From assembly GCA_963839525.1 (NCBI GenBank), contig CAWIVJ010000003.1, positions 1 through 63,585 on the forward strand: DNA of 63,585 nt, read 5' to 3'. This document shows, piece after piece, positions 9,333 to 18,354 of this stretch. The translations under genes and the position numbers were made by a program. The DNA comes from CAWIVJ01 sp963839525. Its GTDB lineage: Bacteria; Cyanobacteriota; Vampirovibrionia; Gastranaerophilales; Gastranaerophilaceae. Below the pieces are notes generated by a model. The model did no database searches. It was not told where the DNA came from and saw only the letters and a list, made by a program, of their open reading frames with translations. Each line of letters opens with the position of its first letter. The first letter of the stretch is position 1.

Positions 9333-9578
9333 TTACTTAGCTTTTTCTAAGACTCCAAGAATTGTCCAACGTTTTCCGCCTGAAATCGGCTTTGATTCGA
9401 TAATTCTTACTACATCACCTTCAGAACAAATTCCCTTTTCATCATGAACTTTGTAGTTTTTATTTGATTCCATAATTTTTTTGTATTTCGGGTGAGGTTT
9501 GTAAGATGCAACTTTCACTACCGCTGTTTTTTCCATTTTGTTACTTACTACTACACCTTGTTTTTCTTTTTTAGGCAT
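9333..9578 (-). CDS. rpsQ: 30S ribosomal protein S17
   Basis: An 81-residue OB-fold 16S rRNA-binding protein. Landmarks are GVVVSNKMEKTAVVKV, HPKYKKIMESNKNYKVHDE and GDVVRIIESKPIS. Its start overlaps the end of rpmC by eight bases, suggesting coupled translation. Confidence 0.96.
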   Translation of the reverse strand: MPKKEKQGVVVSNKMEKTAVVKVASYKPHPKYKKIMESNKNYKVHDEKGICSEGDVVRIIESKPISGGKRWTILGVLEKAK

Positions 9579-9768
9579 TTTGTACCTCTTTTTCTTTAAT
9601 AACTGTTTTTACTTGTGCTATTAATCTTTTTGTAGTTGAAATTAAAGCCGTATTTTCTAACTTGTGGGTAGCTTTTTGCACTCTTAAATTAAATAATTGC
9701 TTTTTAAAATCAACTATTGCACTTTTTAATTCATCTATTGTTTTCTCACGCATTTCTTGCAATTTCAT
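9571..9768 (-). CDS. rpmC: 50S ribosomal protein L29
   Basis: A 65-residue helical protein at the tunnel exit. MREKTIDELKSAIVDFKKQL and FNLRVQKATHKLENT are typical. It lies two bases after rplP and overlaps rpsQ. Confidence 0.95.
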   Translation of the reverse strand: MKLQEMREKTIDELKSAIVDFKKQLFNLRVQKATHKLENTALISTTKRLIAQVKTVIKEKEVQNA

Positions 9769-9770
9769 TT

Positions 9771-10187
9771 TTATTGTTCCTTATTTTTTTCTATAATTTT
9801 AACTTTAATAGGAAGTTTTTGAGCCGCTAACTTTAATGCCTCTACTGCATCATTTCTATCAAAGTATTCTAATTCAAAAAGAAGTCTTTTTGGCTTAACC
9901 ACTGCTACCCAGTATTCCACATTACCTTTTCCTGAACCCATACGAGTTTCTGCAGGTTTTTTAGTAATCGGTTTATCAGGGAAAATTTTTATCCAAACAT
10001 TACCGCCACGTTTAATTTTACGTGTCATTGTTCTTCTGGCAGCTTCTATTTGACGACTTGTAATCCAGCCGGGTTCAACTGCTTGAATCGCATATGAACC
10101 GAATTCGAGTTGAGTTCCTCTTGTTTCGGTACCGGTCATACGGCCTTTCATTCTTTTACGATATTTTGTTTTTTTAGGCATTAACAT
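9771..10187 (-). CDS. rplP: 50S ribosomal protein L16
   Basis: A 138-residue protein at the A-site tRNA elbow. The start MLMPKKTKYRKRMKGRM and the motif GSYAIQAVEPGWITSRQIEA are diagnostic. The next gene rpmC begins almost at once. Confidence 0.97.
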   Translation of the reverse strand: MLMPKKTKYRKRMKGRMTGTETRGTQLEFGSYAIQAVEPGWITSRQIEAARRTMTRKIKRGGNVWIKIFPDKPITKKPAETRMGSGKGNVEYWVAVVKPKRLLFELEYFDRNDAVEALKLAAQKLPIKVKIIEKNKEQ

Positions 10188-10218
10188 TGTTTTCGTTCCT
10201 TATATTTTATTATTTTAT

Positions 10219-10947
10219 TTATGACTCACTTGCTTTACGTTTTGAACGTCTTCCCATAGATTTGTCCTCAAGATGTCCTGCTTTTTTTGCTGCTTTAATA
10301 TTCAAGTCAGCTTGTTCATTAGGCATTAAATTTCCTTTAAATATCCAAACCTTGACACCTATTTTACCCATTATTGTATCCGCTTCAGCAAATCCGTAAT
10401 CAACGTCCGCTCTTAATGTTTGAAGCGGAATTCTTCCTTCTTTTGCCCATTCTGAACGGGCAATTTCAGCACCGCCCAATCTTCCTGATACCATAACTTT
10501 GATACCCTGAACACCTGCTCTCATTGTACGCTGCATAGCTTGTTTCATCGCACGTCTGAAAGCAATACGTTTTTCCAGTTGAAGAGCAATTGACTCTGAT
10601 ACTAATTGAGCATCAATATCAATTCTCGCAACTTCAACAACATTAATTATTACAGGTTTTTTTAGATATTTTGAAACTTCATTTTTTAAATCATCAATTC
10701 CTTGTCCACCACGTCCCACAACAATACCAGGTTTTGCAGTAACAACTGTTATTGTTGTATTTTGGGCTTTTCTTGCAATTAATATTCTTGATACACCTGC
10801 GGTGTAAAGTTTTTTCTTAATAAATTTTCTTATCTTTGCATCTTCTGATACGAACTCGGCATAATCCCTTACTTTAGCATACCATGTACTAAGCCAGGGT
10901 TTAATTATACCTACTCTAAATCCGGTTGGATGTGTTTTTTGTCCCAT
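10219..10947 (-). CDS. rpsC: 30S ribosomal protein S3
   Basis: A 242-residue protein of the mRNA entry site. The N-terminal GQKTHPTGFRVGIIKPW, the KH domain with GIVVGRGGQGIDDLK, and the C-terminal GRLGGAEIARSEWAKEGRIP with GIKVWIFKG are all present. Confidence 0.97.
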   Translation of the reverse strand: MGQKTHPTGFRVGIIKPWLSTWYAKVRDYAEFVSEDAKIRKFIKKKLYTAGVSRILIARKAQNTTITVVTAKPGIVVGRGGQGIDDLKNEVSKYLKKPVIINVVEVARIDIDAQLVSESIALQLEKRIAFRRAMKQAMQRTMRAGVQGIKVMVSGRLGGAEIARSEWAKEGRIPLQTLRADVDYGFAEADTIMGKIGVKVWIFKGNLMPNEQADLNIKAAKKAGHLEDKSMGRRSKRKASES

Positions 10948-11046
10948 CTGTTTTACGTCCTTTGTTATTGTTTTCTAACTCTTTGTTTGAGTGAAATGTG
11001 AATGGTGTGAAAGGTGAACAGTTTTATTCTCACTTCTCACGTCTCA

Positions 11047-11376
11047 CTAATCACTTAATTTGATTGTTAAATGCGAAGTGCGTTTTAGTCTTCTGTAAAT
11101 ACGACCTTGCGCTCTTGGTTTACCTCTTTTATATGTTACGCTTTCATCAGCAAAAATTTCTGAAATTTTCAAAGCATCTGGGCTTGCACCAAATTTTTCT
11201 TGTGCATTTGCAACCGCAGCTTTTAAATTCTTCTCAACTACTCTTGCTGCAAAATAAGGCATAAAACGTAACGTTGTTTGCGCTTCTACAACAGCTTTTC
11301 CACGAACTTCATTGATTACTCGGCGAAGTTTTCTTGCTGTCATTTTTATATTTGTTTGTTTTGCTTTTGCTTCCAT
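11047..11376 (-). CDS. rplV: 50S ribosomal protein L22
   Basis: A 109-residue protein of the exit tunnel wall. TARKLRRVINEVRGKAV and the C-terminal hairpin RGKPRAQGRIYRRLKRTSH fit the family. The gap before rpsC contains heptamer-spaced CTCAC repeats. Confidence 0.96.
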   Translation of the reverse strand: MEAKAKQTNIKMTARKLRRVINEVRGKAVVEAQTTLRFMPYFAARVVEKNLKAAVANAQEKFGASPDALKISEIFADESVTYKRGKPRAQGRIYRRLKRTSHLTIKLSD

Positions 11377-11416
11377 TGTTTTAATCCTTACGATTTTATT
11401 ATTCTATTACTTTTTA

Positions 11417-11698
11417 CTATCTTCTTTTTGCTGTTTTGTCACTACCTGCATGACCTCTAAACAACCTTGTTGGAGCAAATTCGCCCAATTTATGTCCAAT
11501 CATTTGCTCTGTAACATAAACAGGAACATGTGTCTTACCGTTATGCACAGCTATTGTATGCCCTAACATATCAGGTACAATCATTGATGCTCTTGACCAA
11601 GTCTTTATTACCTTTTTTTCAGAACTTTCATTCATCTTATTTATTTTTCTCTGTAAAGAATCCTCTACATATGGACCTTTTTTTAATGAACGTGCCAT
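11417..11698 (-). CDS. rpsS: 30S ribosomal protein S19
   Basis: A 93-residue 30S head protein starting MARSLKKGPYVEDSL. The ATG two codons earlier (MLMARS) is less likely. HNGKTHVPVYVTEQMIGHKL is diagnostic. Confidence 0.96.
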   Translation of the reverse strand: MARSLKKGPYVEDSLQRKINKMNESSEKKVIKTWSRASMIVPDMLGHTIAVHNGKTHVPVYVTEQMIGHKLGEFAPTRLFRGHAGSDKTAKRR

Positions 11699-11712
11699 TA
11701 ACAATTTCTCCT

Positions 11713-12549
11713 TTATTTATTCTTTGTTTTTCTTCTTCTAACAATTAACTTGCTTGAAGCTTTTTTCTTATTTCTGGTTTTTGCACCAAGAGCTGGTTTA
11801 CCCCAAGGTGTTTTAGGGTTACCGCCTGGACCTGTTTTACCTTCACCACCACCATGAGGGTGATCGCAAGGATTCATTGTGACACCGCGAACCGTAGGTT
11901 TTATACCTAAATGACGTTTTCTTCCCGCCTTACCAATTTTTAAGTTCTTATACTCAGCATTTCCCAGAATTCCTACTGTTGCTAAACATTCTTTTCTTAC
12001 CATTCTCATTTCTGATGAAGGAAGTTTGATTGTAACGTAGTTCCCTTCTTTAGCCATTAATTGAGCCGCATTACCGGCTGCACGAACTAATATTCCGCCC
12101 CTGCCGGGTTCTAACTCAATATTGTGAATCATTGTACCCAAAGGAATTAACTCCAAAGGAAGGGCATTTCCTGTTTGAATTTGTGCATCAGAACCACTCA
12201 TAATTACATCTTCAACGTTTAATCCATCAGGTGTTAAAATGTATCTTTTTTCCCCATCAGCATAAAAAACCAATGAAATTCTTACATTTCTGTTTGGATC
12301 ATATTCTATTGTTTTTACTGTTGCAGGAATTCCAAACTTTTCTCGTTTAAAATCAATTATACGGTAAGCTTGTTTTGAACCACCGCCCTTGTGACGGCAA
12401 GTTATTCTACCGGTATTATTTCTGCCTGCTTTTTTCTTAAGAGGCTTCAAAAGAGATTTTTCAGGCGTATCTGTAGTGATTTCCTGATAATCACTTTTCA
12501 TCATTCCCCTTTGACCAGGTGAAGTTGGATTTATTTTTCTAATAGCCAT
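11713..12549 (-). CDS. rplB: 50S ribosomal protein L2
   Basis: A 278-residue core protein of the peptidyl transferase region. GRNNTGRITCRHKGGGSKQ, ILVRAAGNAAQLMAKEG and GVTMNPCDHPHGGGEGKTGP are clear. The C-terminal KRRRKTKNK-like basic tail is normal. Confidence 0.98.
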   Translation of the reverse strand: MAIRKINPTSPGQRGMMKSDYQEITTDTPEKSLLKPLKKKAGRNNTGRITCRHKGGGSKQAYRIIDFKREKFGIPATVKTIEYDPNRNVRISLVFYADGEKRYILTPDGLNVEDVIMSGSDAQIQTGNALPLELIPLGTMIHNIELEPGRGGILVRAAGNAAQLMAKEGNYVTIKLPSSEMRMVRKECLATVGILGNAEYKNLKIGKAGRKRHLGIKPTVRGVTMNPCDHPHGGGEGKTGPGGNPKTPWGKPALGAKTRNKKKASSKLIVRRRKTKNK

Positions 12550-12642
12550 TTTTCTACGTCCTTTGTTTGTTTTTTTGTTTTCTGATTATTTTGTTAAACT
12601 AGGAAACGGATTTTTTACCATTTACTGTTTACAGTTCACTTT

Positions 12643-12951
12643 TTATGCTCCTGTTAGTTCCTCGATAGGATCGCCCTCTATTGTAACAATCGCTTTTTTG
12701 CTTGATTGAGTTTGCCCGGATTTATAACCCATTCTTTTTGCATGAGAAGGCATATAAACCGTTCTTACTTTTTTAACTTTTCTTCCTGGAAAAGTTAACT
12801 CAACCGCTTGTGCTATTTCAACTTTTGTTGCAGTTTTAACAACTTCAAAAGTATACTGCCCTAAGGCAACACCCACCATTGATTTTTCTGTAATCAACGG
12901 TTTTTTTATAACGTCATACAGCTTTTCTGTGTTTGTTCTTTCTGTGCTCAT
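12643..12951 (-). CDS. rplW: 50S ribosomal protein L23
   Basis: A 102-residue tunnel-exit protein and docking site for SRP and trigger factor. DVIKKPLITEKSM and YTFEVVKTATKVEIAQAVE match. It is coupled to rplD through a four-base ATGA overlap. The C-terminal GDPIEELTGA is slightly long. Confidence 0.96.
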   Translation of the reverse strand: MSTERTNTEKLYDVIKKPLITEKSMVGVALGQYTFEVVKTATKVEIAQAVELTFPGRKVKKVRTVYMPSHAKRMGYKSGQTQSSKKAIVTIEGDPIEELTGA

Positions 12952-13583
12952 TTTTTCAACCTTTCAGTTACTTCATTAACTGCAGCTTCTGTCATTACCA
13001 CAGAATCAGCTTCCAATAAATCTTTTACATTTAAATTTGACGGCAAAATTATTTTTACACTCGGGATATTTCTTGCCGCTAATTCTAAATATTTATTTTC
13101 TGCCGCTTTAATATCAGCGATAATCAAAACTTTACCTTCAACTTTTAATGAAGCTAGAGCTTTTACCATTAATTTTGTTTTAGGTTCGGTTATTTCTGAA
13201 AAATCCTTGACTACAACAAGTTTTTCATTTCTTGCAGAAAGCGCTGATTTTAAAGCTAATTTTCTTGCCTTTTGCGGAATAGAGAAAGAATAATCTCTTG
13301 GTTTTGGACCAAAAATTACACCACCGCCTGCAAATAAAGGCGATCTGATTGAGCCTGCTCTTGCTCTACCTGTACCTTTTTGTTTCCAAGGCTTTCTTCC
13401 GCCGCCTGAAACTTCTGCTCTTGTTTTTGTACATGCAGAACCTTGCCTTGCGTTATTTAATTGTCTTCTCAAAGCTAAATGCATAACGTGTAAGTTAGGT
13501 TCTACTCCAAAAACACTTTCATTTAAAGCTATTTCGCCTAATTTCTTTCCGTTTGTACTTAGTATTGTTAGTTCTTTACTCAT
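12948..13583 (-). CDS. rplD: 50S ribosomal protein L4
   Basis: A 211-residue protein of the tunnel constriction. The start MSKELTILSTNGKKLGEI follows AAAGGATAAATAAA; an ATG 36 bases upstream is not supported. The loop KPWKQKGTGRARAGSIRSP is diagnostic. Confidence 0.97.
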   Translation of the reverse strand: MSKELTILSTNGKKLGEIALNESVFGVEPNLHVMHLALRRQLNNARQGSACTKTRAEVSGGGRKPWKQKGTGRARAGSIRSPLFAGGGVIFGPKPRDYSFSIPQKARKLALKSALSARNEKLVVVKDFSEITEPKTKLMVKALASLKVEGKVLIIADIKAAENKYLELAARNIPSVKIILPSNLNVKDLLEADSVVMTEAAVNEVTERLKK

Positions 13584-13636
13584 TTTATTTATCCTTTGTT
13601 TTAACGGGGTAAAACCCATTCTACTTTTTGTTTATA

Positions 13637-14272
13637 TCAATTCCATTTTATTCTTGAAGGTTTAATTGTAACTAATTTTCCTTCAGGACCTGGGACTGAA
13701 CCTTTTATTAAAATTAGAGAGTTTTCACTATCGACTTTAACCAATTTTAATTTTGTTACTGTAACTCTTTCGTTACCCATATTGCCGGCCATTTTTTTAC
13801 CTTTGATAACACGGCTTGGAGTTGTACCTGCACCGATTGAACCTGGTTCTCTATGGTTTTTAGAACCATGGGACATTGGTCCTCTTGAAAAATTCCATCT
13901 TTTTACTGTACCTTGAAATCCTTTACCGATGGATTTACCTATTACATCAACTTTTTCAATTCCTTCCAAAATTGAAAGCTCGATTTGCTTACCAACAGTG
14001 TAATCTTGAGGATTATCAACTCTAAATTCTTGTAAATGTCTGAAATTTTCAAGTTTATTTTTCTTAAAATGTCCGATTTGCGCTTTTGTCAAGTGTTTTT
14101 CCTTTGCTGAAACTGTTCCTACTTGAATTGCATTATAACCGTCTTTTTCAACAGTTTTAACTTGAGTAACAACAATCGGATCTACCTTAATAACGGTTAC
14201 AGGAATTACAAGTCCTTGTTCATCAAAGACCTGTGTCATACCAAGTTTTTTACCTATCACACCTAGTGTCAT
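13637..14272 (-). CDS. rplC: 50S ribosomal protein L3
   Basis: A 211-residue assembly-initiating protein. GVIGKKLGMTQVFDEQG, SIGKGFQGTVKRWNFSRGP and SHGSKNHREPGSIG are standard. A 223-bp gap without a gene separates it from rpsJ. Confidence 0.97.
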   Translation of the reverse strand: MTLGVIGKKLGMTQVFDEQGLVIPVTVIKVDPIVVTQVKTVEKDGYNAIQVGTVSAKEKHLTKAQIGHFKKNKLENFRHLQEFRVDNPQDYTVGKQIELSILEGIEKVDVIGKSIGKGFQGTVKRWNFSRGPMSHGSKNHREPGSIGAGTTPSRVIKGKKMAGNMGNERVTVTKLKLVKVDSENSLILIKGSVPGPEGKLVTIKPSRIKWN

Positions 14273-14495
14273 ATTTTTACCTTTCTTGCTTTCTGGCTAT
14301 ATTTTTTCTTTTCACCAAGTTGCACCTTCTTGCGAGCGCTACGTTACTTACTTTACTTTGCCTTTGGTCTTAGCTTGACCTGTGCCTTTACGTTAAACAG
14401 TGTTTGAATCTTTTTCCAAAGAAAATTACTTCTGCCTATGCTCGGCTTGCGTAGATCACATTATTATTTCAAAAAATGCTATTTAATTTTCAAAA

Positions 14496-14816
14496 TTATA
14501 ATTTGACTTCAATATCAACCCCTGCGGGTAAGTCTAATCTGCTTAACTCTTCAGTAGTTTGTTGAGTAGGATCATATATATCGATAATTCTTTTGTGCGT
14601 TCTCATTTCAAAATGTTCTCTTGATTTTTTATCTACGTGAGGTGAACGCAAAACACAATATATACGTCTTTTTGTAGGCAAAGGAATAGGACCTGCAACC
14701 TTAGCGTCTGTTCTCTTTGCTGTTTCAACAATTTTATCAGCTGACACATCAATCAATTTATGATCGTATGCCTTTAAACAAACTCTTATTCTTTGTCTTT
14801 TTGTTTCAGTTGCCAT
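14496..14816 (-). CDS. rpsJ: 30S ribosomal protein S10
   Basis: A 106-residue 30S head and NusE protein. IRVCLKAYDHKLIDVSADKI, GPIPLPTKRRIYCVLRSPHV and RIIDIYDPTQQTTEELSRLD fit. It is the first gene of this run. No fusA or tuf lies upstream. A candidate promoter at 14947-14975 precedes it. Confidence 0.97.
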   Translation of the reverse strand: MATETKRQRIRVCLKAYDHKLIDVSADKIVETAKRTDAKVAGPIPLPTKRRIYCVLRSPHVDKKSREHFEMRTHKRIIDIYDPTQQTTEELSRLDLPAGVDIEVKL

Positions 14817-14946
14817 TTTGTTCTTCCTTTTTAGTTGAAAGGTTAAACAGTTGGAAGGCTTAAGGGTTGTTAAAATCAGTTCCCTGTTCTTCTTTTCTGT
14901 TCCCTTTTCTGCTAGTTCTTAAAGTGTAAAACCTCAAGTACACTTA

Positions 14947-14975
14947 ATGGTATATCAAACAAAAAACACTGTCAA
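14947..14975 (-). promoter_or_regulatory. candidate promoter of the rpsJ-rplR run
   Basis: On the minus strand TTGACA (14970-14975) is followed after 17 bases by TACCAT (14947-14952), about 130 bases before rpsJ. The -35 is perfect; the -10 is only a four-of-six match. Confidence 0.45.
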
Positions 14976-15113
14976 CAGGATTTTTTTATAATTGTGTAGT
15001 TTTTGTAATAATTAGCTAAACAATTGAAAAGTTGAATAATTAAAAGGTTAAATAATTAAAAGCCGTTCAACTTTTTTACCTTTTAACTATTCAATCTATC
15101 TATTGACAAAAGA

Positions 15114-15683
15114 ATGTCTAAGTTCTACATTAATCTTATGCTATTAGAAAATTTTAAACTATTCTTTAAACAACTAAATACAAACACAGAGCAATCCATT
15201 GCAAGAATTATGTTCAACAAGTCCATGACCGTTTCTGTTGCGGAATCTTGCACCGGTGGACTTGTAAGCTCACGTCTTACAGATGTTCCCGGAAGTTCAG
15301 TTTACATAAAAGAAAATTACGTAACTTATTCCAATGAAGCTAAAGTGAAATTGCTTGGAGTAAGTGAAGAAACTCTCAAAAACCATGGTGCGGTAAGCGA
15401 AGAATGCGCAAAAGAAATGGCGGAAGGTTTATTTAAAGAAACAGGATGTGATATTGCACTTATAACAACGGGCATAGCCGGTCCTGGAGGCACTACAAAA
15501 GAAAAAAAAGTCGGACTTTTATATACTGCCGTCAAAAATAAATATTCAACCAAAGTTAAAAAGTTTGAGCTTAATCCCAATTATAAAAGAAAAACAATGA
15601 AATACCTTTTCTCGCAAAAAGCTCTTGAATTTTTGCTTGAATTTTTAAAAGAAAATGATATTCAAAAAACTAACTTAAGTTAA
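15114..15683 (+). CDS. CinA C-terminal domain protein (nicotinamide-nucleotide amidase)
   Basis: A stand-alone CinA/PncC-like domain of 189 residues. The family deamidates NMN to NaMN. The signature is SVAESCTGGLVSSRLTDVPG (nucleophile region), then YSNEAKVKLLGVSEETL and TTGIAGPGGTTKEKKVGLLY. The N-terminal molybdopterin-binding-like domain of full CinA is absent. The first 25 or so residues align poorly, so the start is uncertain; no clear ribosome-binding site is seen. The 3' end overlaps the convergent 316-residue gene by four bases. Confidence 0.88.
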   Translation: MSKFYINLMLLENFKLFFKQLNTNTEQSIARIMFNKSMTVSVAESCTGGLVSSRLTDVPGSSVYIKENYVTYSNEAKVKLLGVSEETLKNHGAVSEECAKEMAEGLFKETGCDIALITTGIAGPGGTTKEKKVGLLYTAVKNKYSTKVKKFELNPNYKRKTMKYLFSQKALEFLLEFLKENDIQKTNLS

Positions 15684-16630
15684 GCCGCAACAATTTCGCT
15701 AAGAATATTTTTAAAATTGGCAAGCAATACATCTGCGAATTTTCTGGTATCTATCTGAGTCAGAACAACAGCTGTTAAATCTTTAGGCAGTTCTTCCATC
15801 ATTTTTACAAGATGCTCTGTTTCAATAACATTTGCAGCTTTAATCATATCCTCTTTTTCTTTTCTGCTGTTAATAATAGATGTATAAGCATGAGCATCAA
15901 ATAATTCAAAGATTTTAGGGTTTTCTTTTGTCATTTGCAATATAAAGTCTTGCTTGGTTACCTTAGGCATACTCAATATAGCATCCTGAAACTTATCATC
16001 AGGAAGAGTTGCAAGCTGCTCAAGCATTGCTTTTTTATCAAAAACAGGTTTGCCGTTTAATCCCGGCTCTCCAACTCCTGCTGCTTCTTGTCCTGTTGCC
16101 GCTTCAATCATTTGAGCTAAAATCTCAGGATTAATTGATTCTAAACATTTTAATTCCAACCCTTTATTCTCCTTCATTTCCGTAGACATTAGAACTCTAT
16201 TCATATGATATTCCGGCATTAATTGCATTAAATGCTCAGGAGAAAACATTTCTAAAGTAAACTTAACTAACTGTTCTTTGGGTAAATCTTCCATCAAAAC
16301 CAATAATTTATCTTTTGTAAAAAAATTAAGTCCCATAATTAAATCGGCTTGTTCTAAAAGAGGTAAAAGTTCTTCTAAATCATGTTCATTCATATTTCTC
16401 AAGATTGCAAACTTATTACCGGGATCTTTGAGCTGAAACAATTCAATTAATTTAATAGGGTCATTTAAAACAGTCTTATCAAAATTAGCCGCAGCAGTAT
16501 TCCCCTGCTCAGCTTCAGCTTCCATAATCTCTTCCACAGTCATGCCTGAATATTGATGAGTTATTTTCTTGTAACTGATGTTAAACAAGCTGCATAAAAG
16601 ATATGTATTTGCGTCTATGGTTATACCCAT
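15680..16630 (-). CDS. helical-repeat protein, function unknown
   Basis: A 316-residue cytoplasmic protein with no signal or membrane segment. It is built of repeated amphipathic helices with an L-P rhythm (LLPLLEQADLIMGLNFFTKD, LMEDLPKEQLVKFTLEMFSP, LPDDKFQDAILSMPKVTKQD, MMEELPKDLTAVVLTQID). The look recalls the armadillo-like MgtE N-domain or FliG fold, but no flagellar or Mg transporter gene is nearby. The start is set by GAGGAG ten bases upstream. Function is not recognised. Confidence 0.65.
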   Translation of the reverse strand: MGITIDANTYLLCSLFNISYKKITHQYSGMTVEEIMEAEAEQGNTAAANFDKTVLNDPIKLIELFQLKDPGNKFAILRNMNEHDLEELLPLLEQADLIMGLNFFTKDKLLVLMEDLPKEQLVKFTLEMFSPEHLMQLMPEYHMNRVLMSTEMKENKGLELKCLESINPEILAQMIEAATGQEAAGVGEPGLNGKPVFDKKAMLEQLATLPDDKFQDAILSMPKVTKQDFILQMTKENPKIFELFDAHAYTSIINSRKEKEDMIKAANVIETEHLVKMMEELPKDLTAVVLTQIDTRKFADVLLANFKNILSEIVAA

Positions 16631-16764
16631 TTAAACCGACTCCTCGTTAGGCTTATATATATATTAACGTTTTTTTTCAGCAAGACTTGAACAAAATTTA
16701 CAAAATTGTAACTTATTTTAATATTTGGTAGTATAATTTTAAACAAGAAATAAAAAAGGATTTT

Positions 16765-17535
16765 ATGATGAAAATAATTAAAATAATATTGATTTTTATT
16801 TTAACAATTTTTGTATTTGCAAATCCGCTGCAAATAACTTATTGCAAAACAATTACCAAAGAAGTCGAAGTTCAAACTAAAGATTCAAAAATTATTAAAG
16901 CAACTCTCAGTTATATAAAAATAGAAGGGATTGAAAAATATCCTACAGTTTTATTGCTACATTCACTGGGATATTCCAGTAATGAATGGGGAAATTTAAT
17001 TACAGATTTAAATAATGCCGGATATTTAGTAATAGCAATGGATCTTAGAGGTCATGGCAAAAGTGTTTATGACATGAAATTTCGAAAAAAAAGCTGGGCT
17101 TATTTTTCATCCAAAATATACCAAAAATTTCCCGGCGATGCTATTGCAATTCTTAATCAAGCACAAAAACGATTTAAGCTTGCTGATTTAAATAATTTAG
17201 CAATAGTAGGTGCGGATATCGGAGCGAATACTGCTGTTTTAACAGCAAAAGAATTAAAGAAAAAACCAAAAACTCTGGTTTTAATTTCACCTACAAGATC
17301 TTTTAAAGGGCTTTATATTCCTGTTGCAATGACAGAACTGAATATTCCCATCTTATCTATGGTCAGTACAAAAGACAGGCTTTGCTTAAAAGAGCAGAAA
17401 AACTTAGCTAAATTTTCTCAAGGCGGATTTTATGCTAAAAATTATCCCCGGGGCGGAATGGGAATGCTAATGCTTAAAACTAATCCTTCAATGTCTCAAG
17501 ACATTGTAAAATGGATTATTAAGTATTTGAAGTAA
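16765..17535 (+). CDS. secreted alpha/beta-hydrolase-fold protein with altered catalytic residues
   Basis: A 256-residue protein. Residues 1-28 are a signal peptide or anchor (IIKIILIFILTIFVFANPLQ). The fold is recognisable by LLLHSLGYSSNEWGNL, VIAMDLRGHGKS and PILSMVSTKDRL. The nucleophile elbow reads GADIGAN, with Asp where Ser is expected. The region where the catalytic His should sit reads NYPRGGMGMLML and has no His. It may be non-catalytic or use different chemistry. It is monocistronic and followed by several hairpin repeats. Confidence 0.75.
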   Translation: MMKIIKIILIFILTIFVFANPLQITYCKTITKEVEVQTKDSKIIKATLSYIKIEGIEKYPTVLLLHSLGYSSNEWGNLITDLNNAGYLVIAMDLRGHGKSVYDMKFRKKSWAYFSSKIYQKFPGDAIAILNQAQKRFKLADLNNLAIVGADIGANTAVLTAKELKKKPKTLVLISPTRSFKGLYIPVAMTELNIPILSMVSTKDRLCLKEQKNLAKFSQGGFYAKNYPRGGMGMLMLKTNPSMSQDIVKWIIKYLK

Positions 17536-17898
17536 ATTTATTAATTATTTTGGAAGATTTAAATATTCTTTTATCAAATTGACATTTCCAACGCTGAAAT
17601 AATTGATGGGCAAGTATGCCCATCTTACTAATTTGATTAATTATATATTATGTTCGTTTTCTTTCTTTGATATCGACGCAAAGAAAGAAACACTCTTTTC
17701 CCTGCGGGGCATAGCTCGAGAAATCTCTCGCATATGGCTTTCAATTGATGAGCAAACTCATCAATTAAATTATGTTAAATAAAAGCTATAAAATAATTAC
17801 GTCATCCTGAACATATAACTAGAGCTATTGATAATGTAATGGAAAAATTAGAAAATTTGTTGGATTGCTTCGGCAATGCCTCGCAATGATGTATTACC
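17536..17898. repeat. intergenic region with several inverted repeats
   Basis: No gene is seen. It contains TTTCTTTCTTTG facing CAAAGAAAGAAA (about 17658-17691), AATTGATGAG facing CTCATCAATT (17743-17766), and REP-like pieces (GTCATCCTGAAC at about 17803; TGGATTGCTTCGGCAATGCC and GCAATGATGTA at 17860-17893). Confidence 0.6.
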
Positions 17899-17899
17899 A

Positions 17900-17934
17900 A
17901 AAAGGCGCCGAAACAATTTGTTTCGGCGCCTTTT
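17900..17934 (-). terminator. terminator of the rpsI end of the ribosomal run
   Basis: AAAAGGCGCCGAAACA pairs perfectly with TGTTTCGGCGCCTTTT. It lies just downstream of the rpsI stop on the minus strand. The symmetrical A/T flanks could make it bidirectional. Confidence 0.88.
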
Positions 17935-17950
17935 GTATATTTGACAATCC

Positions 17951-18352
17951 TTATCTTTTTGAGAACTGGAATCTCTTTCTCGCTTTTTTTCTGCCATATT
18001 TTTTACGTTCTTTAATTCTTGGATCTCTTGTTAATAAGCCTTCTGAACGAAGTACATTTCTGTATTCTTCATTGAACTTAACCAATGCTCTTGAAATACC
18101 ATGTTTAATCGCTCCTGCTTGAGCAACAATTCCACCGCCTACTGCTTTAACTCTTACATCAAATTTTTCTTGATTATCTGTTAAAACAAGCGGTCTAAAA
18201 ATTAACATCTCAACAGCCGGTCTGTTACCAAGATAAGCTTGTAAAGTTTTTCCGTTAACAAAAATTCTGCCTTTGCCTTTAACCAACTTTACAACTGCGA
18301 TAGAGGTTTTTCTACGCCCTGTAGCTATCGTTTCTTTTGCCTGAGTAGCCAT
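17951..18352 (-). CDS. rpsI: 30S ribosomal protein S9
   Basis: A 133-residue protein whose C-terminal tail reaches the P-site tRNA. ATGRRKTSIAVVKLVKGKGR, VRAVGGGIVAQAGAIKHGIS-like residues and the end KKARKRFQFSKR are standard. It lies two bases after rplM and ends the run. Confidence 0.97.
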   Translation of the reverse strand: MATQAKETIATGRRKTSIAVVKLVKGKGRIFVNGKTLQAYLGNRPAVEMLIFRPLVLTDNQEKFDVRVKAVGGGIVAQAGAIKHGISRALVKFNEEYRNVLRSEGLLTRDPRIKERKKYGRKKARKRFQFSKR

Positions 18353-18354
18353 GA

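Noticed and set aside
8824..9447. A 207-codon plus-strand frame over rplN and rpsQ
   Set aside because: It is antisense to two certain ribosomal genes and has no protein-like features.
14273..14495. A leader RNA or riboswitch between rpsJ and rplC
   Set aside because: No stable conserved fold could be recognised by eye in this AT-rich gap.
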